NCBI GenBank assembly: GCA_905178155.1
Contig: CAJINV010000001.1
Coordinates: 8,153,599-8,217,598 of the forward strand
Length of the DNA: 64,000 bases
Direction of reading: 5' to 3'
Origin: Amoebophrya sp. A120
Taxonomy: Eukaryota > Sar > Dinophyceae > Syndiniales > Amoebophryaceae
Positions 10,938 to 21,900 of the stretch are shown here, one piece after another. The first letter of the stretch is position 1; each line of letters begins with the position of its first letter. The notes beneath the pieces were generated by a model, which did not search any database, was not told where the DNA came from, and saw nothing but the letters and a program-made list of their open reading frames with translations. Made by a program: the position numbers and the translations under genes.

Positions 10938-11129
10938 ACACTGTGAGTATTTCATGCGCATCCTCGTGAGGAGCGTTTTCCAATGGCAACATCAATACCT
11001 AGTGGGGGCTCATCAGGACAAGCTGACTAATCTGCAATGCGGTTATACCAACTGTAACTCTAGATAGTTTCACGGCGAACCCAAAGAAACTTGTGTTGTC
11101 ATGCAAATGCAAGTAGCAAAGTGAAAGAT

Positions 11130-12476
11130 CTACAGCAATCTTGTTCTTGACTTGGGGGTGGGGACGCTTTTATTGTACGATACTCCTCCGGCTCCGGCAG
11201 AGTTCTCCTTCTCGTGAGCCTCTGTGTCGGCGAGTCCTTTCTCATTGTCGGCGGCGCCAACGACGTCCATTGAAGCAGCCTTGCCATTGTCTGGCGTGTC
11301 CTGATCTACTCCATGTTGACTACCATTCCCGCACACCGCCTCCCTCGCCCGCCGTTTCTGCTCCATCTGGTGGAACTCGTAGCGCAACCGCGCGCCCTTC
11401 GCCTTTTTGACAGAGATGTCGAACCGCTCCAGATTCCTCTCCAGCAAAGCCTGATCAGGTGTCTCCTCCCCCGGGAAGAGAACGTCGAAGCTCGCGATGG
11501 CCGCGATGTGGCGGCGGACACACTCGAGGACAGTCTCCGGTCTTTTCACCATGCAACCCGTTGCTTCGCAGAAAAATCTCGGCACTAACTTTCTAGTGGC
11601 GTCACATGGTCGGTGTGCAAATCGGTCTTCAGCCGTCGCGGCCAAATGGCCGTCGGAGGTGGTCGGTGTAGTGCTCGAAACAGCGACGGCCGGGTTGGCG
11701 GTCCACTTCAATACTTCGATTTCTGCTAACTCCTCACCGGTCGCTTTCTTCAGGAGTCCGACCCATGCTGCGAGCACATCTGCGACTTCTTGCGGGCTCT
11801 CCGTCGAGAGAGCTGTTGGCACATGCAGGAAAACTGCTGCCACCGCGGCCCCATCAGTTCCGGCATCTTTCTCGTCCGCAACCGCATGCCGCTCGGGGAT
11901 AACGCGCCAACTTCGCGAAAACTCAATCTCCAGCAGGTCCACCGCATCCGGTGTCTCGTCAGAGAACCTCTTTGCCGCCAATTTGATCACCTTGGCTCGG
12001 CAATCCGTCAAGGCAACTACTTCGCTAGCCGCGGCAGTCTCGAACCCGGTCAGTTTGTGAAAATAGACCAGCGGCGGAGCGAACTGCCGGTCTTGCTGCG
12101 CGTCTGCAACACGAATCGCACACGACATTTTGCAATCCCATTCGCAGTCTGCCTCCTCCTGCTGCTGCTCGAGGGTTGTTGGCAAGCCCGCGCGGCGCCG
12201 CGCCTCATAGATCTTCCATGCCAGGAGGGTCGTGGCCTCGAGGACCTCGCCTGGCGAATAGCAGGGAAGTGCGCCATCGGCGAAATTCTGCGGCATATCC
12301 AGCCATTCGTTCCGCAGGTCATCCCGAACCCGCGCGCGGGCCGGGGCTTCGTCGGTCAAAATTGCACTCTCGTTGGGTGCGTAGAGGGAAAAGCCCGGAG
12401 GCAGCTGGTCCTTTGCAGTGCCCTCCTTGAGTGAGGTCAGCAGGGTAGCGCGCTTCTCCTCTATGGAAGAGTCCAT
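11130..12476 (-). CDS. Protein with three degenerate WW-like repeats
   Basis: A single open frame from ATG 12476 (MDSSIEEKRATLLTSLKEG) to a stop at 11130, 448 aa. After an LPPGFSLY motif and a charged segment it shows three similar units. Each has a Trp, then after a gap an aromatic-x-His or Cys/Thr-Gly turn, then a Pro or Gln followed by Glu-Val. Examples are CEWDC with YFHKLTGFETAAASEV, and LKWTA with RFFCEATGCMVKRPETV. This spacing recalls WW domains but does not match the consensus closely. The N-terminal half is clearly related to the start of the 1783-aa protein at 18921-24558 (LPPGFSLY, RVRDDL, a Tyr-x-Ala-Arg-Arg helix, CEW). The C-terminus is a low-complexity tail. Function unknown. 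Confidence 0.8.
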   Translation of the reverse strand: MDSSIEEKRATLLTSLKEGTAKDQLPPGFSLYAPNESAILTDEAPARARVRDDLRNEWLDMPQNFADGALPCYSPGEVLEATTLLAWKIYEARRRAGLPTTLEQQQEEADCEWDCKMSCAIRVADAQQDRQFAPPLVYFHKLTGFETAAASEVVALTDCRAKVIKLAAKRFSDETPDAVDLLEIEFSRSWRVIPERHAVADEKDAGTDGAAVAAVFLHVPTALSTESPQEVADVLAAWVGLLKKATGEELAEIEVLKWTANPAVAVSSTTPTTSDGHLAATAEDRFAHRPCDATRKLVPRFFCEATGCMVKRPETVLECVRRHIAAIASFDVLFPGEETPDQALLERNLERFDISVKKAKGARLRYEFHQMEQKRRAREAVCGNGSQHGVDQDTPDNGKAASMDVVGAADNEKGLADTEAHEKENSAGAGGVSYNKSVPTPKSRTRLL

Positions 12477-13908
12477 CTTGCAGGTGGGCGACAAGCAGGC
12501 CAGGCTCAGGACGCGACCGCAAGCCCAGACAATTACGAATAGGAAAATGGGATACAGACGAGTAAAATGCTTTTTCCGTTACTGCATTGAAAATGGGCAG
12601 AATCGACTGTCTCACTCTATTGCCGTCATCATAGCGACACACTGGTTGATATATCTTGCTTTACTGTATTACGTAGCCGCGTCGTACATGCCTACTTCTA
12701 TAATTTCTAGTAGAAAACGAAAAACAGATATGGTGAATATCTTCAATATCTCAACCCAAATACGACCTACCTGCCGAGCGCGATACATATGTGAAATTTC
12801 GAGACTTCTACTTACCATTTTCCTTGCTTTGTTACCGATGGATGCCTTCTCCTGTCTGGCGTGATGCCTGTGTGACCATCTGGATCTGCAGAAGCAAGTT
12901 CCATGCTCTACTAGTGAAAAGAAAACACAAAGGCAAGAGATAAAAAGTCAGCCGCTCCTTGCATGTACTTAAGTATGTTCAGACAACGTCACCGTCCTAC
13001 CTTGTCCCTTACGATTATCCGGAAGATCTTTCACACTAGATCTTGAGGTATGGGCTGTCAACCGAAGACCACGATCGCCCTGAAGGTGAAGCTGCAGGTG
13101 CAGGTCACGGATCTGCATGCGCATGAGCAGAATGAAGATACACGCACGACGTTAGGAAGATCTCTTGGAACTCTTCGTCAATAGGTGGATCGCTGAAACT
13201 CCGCGTGGTGACAACATAGCGACCTACTAGACCACAAGATCTCTGATATTTATGTACAAGATCAGACACGTGAACGTCATCGTCAGCGGAGCCTTTTTTA
13301 TTGCCTCAAAACAGCAGACATAGCTGCACCACATTGAAACTCATATCGATTCGCCGGGACGAGCAACAAGGTCCTCTTGACTAAACAATCATGCTGCAGC
13401 CATCATCTATTACCGGTAAGCTGCAGCTGCGCACGGCAGAGATGAAATAAAACTAGACAGTAGAGTGCCGCGAAAGAAAATAGATTCACATGAGCGCGCG
13501 CGTGATGTTTTCAGTTCAGGCTTTGGACCCGGAGCAAAGAATGCTTTGTCTGTGCGATGAGAATAAGCCAGCCGATCTTCGAAAATAGCAACCGCTTTGG
13601 CGTTTCTACTTCCGATGCAAATGGAGATGGATAAAGCTTAGCAACGCTCAAGATTTTCACTCAAGTACCTACGGAAATTGATTATGATACGAATGGGAGA
13701 CGGAGCGCAAGAAGGGGACTCGCGTTTTGTTCAAGTTTCAAAGTAGCCGAGTATTAAGCTAAAGCGAGTAAACGTGACGACTTTATTGCTCAAAGATTCC
13801 AGTGTGCAATTGGCGACGGACTGCGGAAAACACTTATACATAAACGGACAAATCATAGACGAATGAACAATACTACAGTGCGCGCAACTCAGGAGTGGCG
13901 AATCATTC
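12477..13908. other. Long intergenic stretch, nothing recognised
   Basis: About 1.4 kb with no frame of coding character on either strand, no introner termini and no recognisable RNA gene. Confidence 0.5.
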
Positions 13909-16900
13909 TCAACCACTTTGCCACGTTGAAGGCCACGAGCCGCTGTTTTTCCACGTACTACCCCCGCTTCCAGACCACGCAGCGTCTTTATCGCCTCCGG
14001 ACTGCTGATATCTATTTGAAGGAGCCGCTGACGATGAGCTCTCTGGTAAGATGTGTGTATTCTGCATCAGAGAAGTAGAAGACGATGATGAAGAGGTCGG
14101 CGTGGGTAAGTGCTGCGGGACTTCTGCAGAGATCGCCCCTGGAGCGTCGACGCTGCATTGGGTATCGATTTCCATGGCCGTGCTGCTGGACCCCGCTGGT
14201 CTTGCGCGCTTATTGGAAGTGGGGTTGTCAATGTCACCGAGTAAGCAGGAGGAGCGCGGCGCCGCACTTGAGGTTGAGCTGCCTTCGTATCGACGTTCCC
14301 CTGAGTTGACGTTCCTTCGGCTCCTGCTAGTAGAGTCTTCTTTTGCAGCCCTCTTCTCGAAGTCGGCGCGGCACCGGTTGACAGCTTCAGGGATTGCTGG
14401 ATGGATAGCTGCATCGCTACTGTCGACGCGCGTAATCAACTGCTCAAGCGTGCAGAGCTGGTGCTTGTTCACCCGTATCTGTCCCGAGGACATGCACACC
14501 GGGACCAGGGTGATAGCCTCACCTTCAAACTTTCGGCCCGTGCGACCCGAGCGGTTGTCGTAATCATCGATGGACAGTGGCACGTCAAAATGAATGACGA
14601 CTCTCAGTTTTGGCAAGTGCAGCCCATAGGCACAGACGTTGGAAGCGATTGTGAGCGTGCGGGCTTCTGTCCTGACGGTGTTCACCTTTTTTCTGCGCTT
14701 TGCTGTGCTTTCACCGTCGCCGCCGCCACTATATTTTTCAATCGAGAAGAAAGCGTCCTTGATCTCTTTGGATTTCTTCAGTTCATCGAAAACGGCCTCC
14801 ATGGTGTCCTTCTTGTTCACACAAACGAGAACACTGGCGCCTCCGGCCGGAACGGGAAGCCTGTGGGTTTATGAAGTTGAGGTTTGAAATTTTCTTTGAA
14901 AATGCAGAAGGTGAAAACGTGCACACTTTGGGGGTGAAGATCATGAAACTTGTTTCCCACTTTCTCTTGCGACCGAGAGACCTGTCACAGTTGAAGTGGT
15001 GACGTGCATCGCTCATATCGGATAGGTAATTAGCAGTCAGCTTCCCGGCTTTTCAAAAAAACATAGCGGAGCACTTAGCGTGGAAAAGATAAGCATTGGC
15101 ATAAGGCCCTAGAAGAAACATAATCCAACTCGCGCATCGGGCAGGCGGATAAGAGATGAACAACTTCTAAAGTGAACCACTGCCGCATTGCCGAGAAAAA
15201 TAGCACGAGGACGAAGATGCATGCATAGCACAATCAGGACGGGCAAGTATAAGTAATGCTTGCCTGGCCCCACTCTCCAAATATATAGCGCGCGCCAAAT
15301 CATACCTGGGGGACAGAAATTGGAGCAGTTCTCTCCTTAGCGCTGCCAATTTTGCCTCCTGGCACCGTTTCCAGAGTTCGTCAGGTGGCGCGCTGTCGTC
15401 GGGCTGGATAAACGTTGCTGGCTTGATCGCGTCCTTCACGCGATGATTTACAGCGGGCTGGTCGGCGATTGGGCCAGCGTGAACCAGCACCGTTTTCGAA
15501 AGCTCGAACTCGTTGCAGCACTCGTCGACAAACTTCCTCGTGAGATTGCTGCCAGTGCAGTACAGCGCTGGCGCACGCGGAGCGCTTTTTGTGGCGTTCT
15601 CGTAGAGCCACCGGGCGGCTCGCACTTGTTTCTGCTCCGACTCCCGCCCGGCGGTCTGCTCGAAGAGACCCTTCATGTCATCGCAGACGAGACACTGGAG
15701 TTTGTGAAGACTTAGCACACCTGGAGCAATTGGTTGGGCATAAATATCCTGAGCGCTGCAATAGCGCGACTTACTGTTGCTACGCTCAAGCGCATCAATG
15801 ATTTTCCTCAATCCAACCGCACAAAATACGATGGGCAAATGGCAAAAACAACGACCGACACACTCGAAAAGTAAAATAAACGCTAACCCTGAGGGCTAGT
15901 CCTAAAAAATCTAGCGTGCTAAGCATGGTCGCGCAGGGCGCTCTTACCGGCTTCGATGAGACCGAAGGCTCGGCCTGTTGTTGCAATGAGCAAATCGGCG
16001 CCCCTTGCGAGACTTGCAAGCTCCGGGGTCTTCGTTTCCGCCCCGTCTCTCCCGTGCCCACCCACCGCTCGTGCCGTTAGAATTCCGGTTTTCGCGAAGA
16101 ACATTCTGGCGGCGAGGTAGTTCTGTTCGACCGCGTCACGTGTGGGCGCGAGCATGAGGACGCTGGGGGCAATGCGCTTGTCACCGTAACGCCCCAAGAT
16201 ATAGTTCTTGTATGCCCCCAGTGGCCGCAATGCCTGCCTTCCGTCTTTGGCTTCGGCATCATTGTACGTGGTGCAACAAAACGCCGCGGCGATGGGAAGA
16301 ATGGCCAGCGTTTTGCCAGATGCCTTCGGGGCACTCAAGCAGATTGCATGCGGTGGCGGTGTTCTCCCCATGTTCTTCACCTCCTCAAAGAATGCGGTCT
16401 GGCTTGCAAGAAAGTTTTCGATTTCTATATTTCCGATATTGTGCAACAGAGTATCGGCAATCTGTAACCGTTCTGCTGCGAAGAGTGCCGTCTTCAAGCC
16501 GGCCATTGCGTGCGTGACTGGAACGGCCTCGGGCTTTCTACTTTTCCCAGTAGTTTCATGCTCGTCGCACTCCCAAGCGTCCTGCTCTCTTGTCTTTCGG
16601 TACACCAACCTGAGTGGCCGTTGTGGAGTTAAAGTCTGAGTTTGATCTCATACAGATGGATGTAAAGCGAACTGAGGGTGGTTCGTGCACTTATGAGAAA
16701 GGAAACTTCTCCAAGAAGGAAAGCCATGCTGAAAGGCCATAGTCATCGAGAGGCTAGCCGTAGGTTGGCGAGCCGACAGCCTCGTGCACGCCGGGCCGAA
16801 GCCTCGTTTGGCGAGCAATTCCAAAAAAAACTACGCAGTGGTAGAGAAAAATTTGAGGGAGCTGGTACACAGGTAGCTTGGCTATCTCCTTTGGGACGGG

Positions 16901-17038
16901 TTTGTAGTCTTCCACATTGAAAAAACGCCCCTCGTCGGCAGCAACCTCGGCGTCGGTAATTTCCGATGTTTTGTTTTGCCGTATGAGCAAGTCCTGGGCG
17001 GCAACGAACTCTTTGTACAGTTTGTCTGATTGTACCAT
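13909..17038 (-). CDS. DEAD-box-like RNA helicase with degenerate motifs
   Basis: Four exons, 17038-16871, 16635-15948, 15720-15306 and 14860-13909, give exactly 2223 nt (740 aa); all introns are GT-AG. Motif I is intact (SAPKASGKTLAILPIAAAF). Motif Ia is APTRDAVEQ and Ib is ATTGRAFGLIEAG. Motif II appears as CLVCDDMKGLFE, where D-E-A-D would stand, and motif III as CTGSN in place of SAT. The second lobe has VLVCVNKKDTMEAVFDEL, a motif V region and YDNRSGRTGR, where His-Arg-Ile-Gly-Arg-Thr-Gly-Arg is usual. ATP binding may remain, but catalysis is doubtful because Glu of motif II is Asp and the first residues of motif VI are changed. The C-terminus is Ser-rich and disordered. The subfamily cannot be named. 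Confidence 0.8.
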
Positions 17039-18091
17039 GCTGGCTTAAGCTTATCTCTTTAAACTTTAGGATTAAGAAACGAAAGCGACAAAAATGAAAA
17101 AATGATCGAAATCGTACTGGGCTTGAAATTAGCGCACTAGAATTCACAGCAAAGTGCTTGAAATTGATCGTGTATAGCTGTAACAACTCAAGAAGAAGTG
17201 TGAATCTCAGTCAGTGTCAGTGTGGGCGTTGTTACAAAATCAGACTGCGCTCCTTGTTTTCTGACTACAGTGGGCATCCTTGCATGTTCATCGCATTTTT
17301 GCGCCAGAACATAAAACCAAATGCACCACAGGTCCTTGTACAAACGTTAACGTTGATGAAGGACTTATGCTCTAGGCAACTACAAGTAGTGAACTACGAT
17401 CTACATGATTCACGTGAAATATGATCCATGCTGGCCTGCGTCGCCATCTTGCGAGCTACTCACTGATCATGCTAACCACGGAAAGTAAGACAACCATGCG
17501 AAGCAACAGAGCGGCAGACTGTTCGTCAACTGGTGAACTCAACACCAATTCCTACACTTGCGTGCGTGTGATGTATGAGCGAGATCGACAGGACATGGAT
17601 AAATATGGCTTGGGCGCGATGGTATCGGACTAATTGTTGATCCCTCATCGAAGAAAAGTGCGCCACTCGATGAAGTATTTGCAACACAGTGAGGAAGATT
17701 ACCACGAGCAGTTAAGGTTTGCTCGGGCCCGCGTAAGCGACCCACATCGACATCGGCGCCATGCTTTTTTCTTTTTTGGCCTTTCAACATGTCGGTGCAT
17801 GTCTTCTGCTCAATAAAGGAATAGGTTGGCGCACTGCGCGGCTGTGTTCAGACATCGCAACACTCTGCGTCACTGCCTAGACTAGTTTTCTTCAGTTCAA
17901 GACTGCAAGCTTTGCTGCGCGTTTTTGTTTTTCTTGTTTTCTTTATTAATCAAACGTAGAATAGGAAATTGATACTACCGAGGCGACTTTCGTAACGCAT
18001 AAAAGTAAAACGCTATCTATGTACAGTTTGGAACAGGAATACTAACAGGAAAGTTGGCGCTGTTTTGGCGCTTCGATGAGCGCACGAATTT
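17039..18091. other. Intergenic, nothing recognised
   Basis: About 1 kb without a supported gene. Short frames on both strands are not convincing. Confidence 0.5.
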
Positions 18092-18877
18092 TTAAATTTC
18101 ATCGTCGTCCCGTGCGGCTTTTGCCTTTGCAATTGCCTGGCGAAGTTCGCGCGCGTTCATGATGTCGGTGTCCTCGCATAGTGTCAGCCGGTGGCCGCTG
18201 CGGACATGCAGCACATTGATTTTGTTCGTGCCGGCCTTTCCTTGCCACTCGACAGTGTCATACTGCTGCACCGTGACGGGCTGCCTCGGTAGATCTCGCT
18301 TCACCAAGCGCAGCATGAAATTCTTTTCCGACTCCCGCGCGAACTTCGCAAGAACGTCAGATACCGACATCTCACCAGCATCGCCAGTCACTACGTCAAG
18401 CTTCAAGGCTTTCGCGGAGAGAAAAGTGCCAGCGTCCCGGTTCGGCTTGCGTTCCATCTTCCTCGTGAGGCCATCAGCTGTCCGTGGAGGAGAAGCCGGC
18501 GCGGAACTGGTATCATTGTACACCTGCGGCCGTGGCAGCGGCTGCTGATGCGGCTTCAGGCGGCAAACTCCAGCAGAGCCAACCTCCCAGCCACGAACTT
18601 GCACGACGTCGTGGAAACGTGGGCCATGTTGCTGGAGCGTGTCAATGCTGTCGTTGCTAATCACGTGAATTTCAGCGTGGTGCCCGCTCGTTTCAGCCCC
18701 ACAAACTAAGTTAGCTGCCCTGGTCAATTCGCTACTTTCGCTCGTCCACTGCACGGATGGCGGAACCTGACAGACACAGAGGTTGAAGATTGAGAACAGA
18801 GCGAAAGAGTAGTGCATCCATAATTTTATAGATTGATAAATTACATAAGCGTATACCTTGTTCAACGTCATCTTCAT
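18092..18877 (-). CDS. Hypothetical protein, 231 aa
   Basis: Exon 1 (18877-18857) encodes MKMTLNK. A 90-bp GT-AG intron with a pyrimidine-rich acceptor (CTGTGTCTGTCAG) follows, then exon 2 (18766-18092). The total is 696 nt. The middle is a Pro/Ser linker. The C-terminal third (EWQGKAGTNKINVLHVRSGH, then ARELRQAIAKAKAA) loosely resembles the WW-like repeats of the neighbouring proteins: a Trp, then His-x-x-x-Gly, then a Glu-Leu helix. That resemblance is weak. The start lies only about 40 bp beyond the stop of the upstream helicase gene, so the two are packed very tightly. Confidence 0.6.
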   Translation of the reverse strand: MKMTLNKVYAYVIYQSIKLWMHYSFALFSIFNLCVCQVPPSVQWTSESSELTRAANLVCGAETSGHHAEIHVISNDSIDTLQQHGPRFHDVVQVRGWEVGSAGVCRLKPHQQPLPRPQVYNDTSSAPASPPRTADGLTRKMERKPNRDAGTFLSAKALKLDVVTGDAGEMSVSDVLAKFARESEKNFMLRLVKRDLPRQPVTVQQYDTVEWQGKAGTNKINVLHVRSGHRLTLCEDTDIMNARELRQAIAKAKAARDDDEI

Positions 18878-18920
18878 TCGAGGATGAAAAGCACAAAGAA
18901 ACAAACAAACGATCAAAAAA

Positions 18921-21900
18921 CTAGCCTGGTGTTAATTGTTTTAGTACATGCGGCACTCCTTCTCTATCCGCCGATATCCGCAAGAGGAAGAGCTCCCGCC
19001 ACTCTTCATTTCTTTGAAGCTTACTGGGGAGCCATACTTCCACGCGATGGAATTTACGATCTTCAGCGGCATCTGCCTGGAGTGCAGATAGCACAAGCCC
19101 CATGTTTCTCACGCACAAACTTTGATGCGCGACGCCTTGCGCTTCGGAGCTTGGGCAACAACTTTGAAGCACACTGGATCCGTCAACCATGTAAATCCGA
19201 TGAACCTGGGGCAGCATCGGGCGGCAAGTTCTGCTCGTTATCTCTGTTGATCTTGATCGGGACTGCGTCTCTGTTGATACGGACTGCCGGCTGCTGTCCA
19301 GATGTCTACGCAGGTCCGCGGCCTTCCATACAGCGCTATATTTTTCGTGCTCTGCTATCCAATGCCTCCAAACCTCCGCTCCCTTCCCCTCCGTGGGCCG
19401 GATTGTTCGTGCCGAGTCTTCGACAACCGCGCGGCTGACGAAGCCGACCAGGCCGCGCACTGCCCTGGTCGCAGCAACGTTGAATCGGGAATGCTCATCA
19501 ACGAATCCAAGGCGGAGCTCTGTCCGCACCGTGTCCAGCAGAATCAAATCTCTCTGCTGCCCCTGGAACTCGTCCACCGTTCCGATGAAAACGTCCACAG
19601 CAGACGACTGCAGATCGTTGTAATTGCGGTTGCCGCCCTCGCCCTCGAACAAGCGGCGCAGTTTCTGCTCCTGTGCCCGGTACATCGTGATGATGCCGAT
19701 CCGTAAAGTTTCGCGCTTGCGCTCCCCAGACACATCAGACGCAACGTGCGCACGCGCGAACAGATCGGCCGTATCGAGAACCAGGCGAGCCAGCTTGGGA
19801 TTACAGGTAGACCCCTCGCCGTCTTTTTCCTCCGGGTAATCCTCTTTCCCCACGTCGATCACAGCCACGCGGTGGAAGTCGGCCGGTGACTCGGACTCGC
19901 TTTCGTACCTCACCCAGGGAAGCCCGGGAACTTTCGGCAGCTGCGGTGCGCCATCCGCGATGACTTGATCGTAAAAGCGCGTCAAAGGCACGCGAGCAAT
20001 ACTCGGATGCATGCGGTACTGGATGTTGAGCTGGATTAATGGGAAGTGGTGATCTCTAAGCCGCTCAAACAGCGTTTTCGCGAGCCCTCTTTCTCGTGCG
20101 GACTCCGCTTTCACGACCGGGCTGTTCTGCTTTGGGTCTCCGCTGAGCACTAATCTGGATATCTGTGGGTGGGCATTCATCAGGGCATTGGTATCAACTT
20201 CACTTGCTTGCGCTGCTTCGTCTACCAGTGCGGCGGTAAAGTCATTGCCGAAACTGGAAAGCTGCTCGACGCGCGCTAATGTCGTAAGCACCGGAACGCG
20301 GAGACTGATGAGGAAGGCAAGCACGCCCTTAGCTTTCCCGCGAAACAAATCGCTGCCCGGCTTGATCAGCTCGAAAAGTTGCTTCCCTCGCGCCTGACGA
20401 TCAGGCGCCTTTTCGAGGCGCCTACATAATTGCTCATATTCATGGAGGGTCGCTGCCATGTCAAAGTCCTCCTGTAGGTTCTGTCTGGGGTTGCTCGTTT
20501 GCTTTGCATGTTCTGCCTCTATCTGGCTGCGCTGTGCAACCAGGCATTTTATCGCGGTCAGCTGATCTTCTGGATTGCGAGACCCGCGAAAGTGTATGTG
20601 TAGACGTCTCTGGTGCGTTAGCCGCTCACTGATCTCTTCCACTGCCTTTTTGCTGTGTGCAGTTACCAGCGTCCGTAGCCCCGCTACCGCAAAGCGATGG
20701 ATAATTTCGCAGGCTGCGGTTGTTTTACCGGTTCCAGGCGGGCCGAGAATCAAAGTAATCTTGGATCTGCACGCGGTCGCAACTGCGTCGTGCTGGCTTC
20801 CCGGAAGCAAGCACACGCCTCCAGTTCCACACGTTGGCGGATGCTTGACGGCTTCGCTCGGTTTTTTCATCTCGAATACATTGCTGATCTGCAGTTTCCC
20901 CTCTCCGTTGTCTTTGAGGGAAAGCGCGCCAGTTATGAACATGTGCAACGGATGAAAGTTCGTCTCCGAGACCCTATTGGCATGCTGCTGTGCCGGTCTG
21001 GATGATGTGTTCGCAAGTTCAGCGTCGGCCACATTAGCCAAGCAGCGTCGGGTCTGTTGCGTCAGTGGTTCCGCCGTGCCAGCTATGCAGTGTAGATATG
21101 TCTGGGTCTGAAAGGATGCGAGACTCTATCTGGGGCGGATTCTTGAAAGGCAAAAAGCTGCGCTGAATGCTCAGCAAAAGATGTCCGATTCTTGTCTCGC
21201 CCGGCGGGAGAGGGCATTTCTATAGCGGGCTAGGAATCCACAAGCCACCGCCCAAGACTTTGCCATGCTCTGTGTGCATTCCAAATCGAGGAGACCTTGC
21301 CTATTTAATATTTGCATGAAAGGCCTCTGCCCGCTTCGAGTCCCAGACACATTCGCAATTGATACCAGCCGGAGGGCTCGTGTAGAGTGCGAGGGTCGCA
21401 CGCATCCGCATTTCGGTCCCACCCCACTGCACAACCTGAGAAACATTCTCGCGCAATACTGAGCAGTGGAGCTTGCCGCCGATCTGAAATGCCCCACCGA
21501 AATCTTCGTGCAGAATCGGCCGGAATTTCAAGCGTCGCTGCAGTGCGTCCCTGCTTTCGTCGCTGTTTGCTTCTTCACCAGTATCGAACAGGACCGCAAA
21601 ACACTGGGCCCGCTCGTATCGCTTGATGTCTTCCGCTCGCAGAAACACAACTACAGCGCGCTTCGTCAGGAGCTCCTTCACGTTAGCGCGGCAATCCTTA
21701 GGGTACTCGAACTGCGCCTCGATCGCCTCGATGAACTGCCGATGCGTGACTGCGCTGTGCGGAGTTGTTTTCTTCGTTACGAGAGAGCAAGGCGCCGGCG
21801 CGTTGTCTTTGTTACAAGAATGCAGGTCCTTCGCGTTTGTAGCCTGGGCTTGCCAGAGGTTCTCACTAAACTCGACTGCCACAGCATCGAGCAGGCTCCG

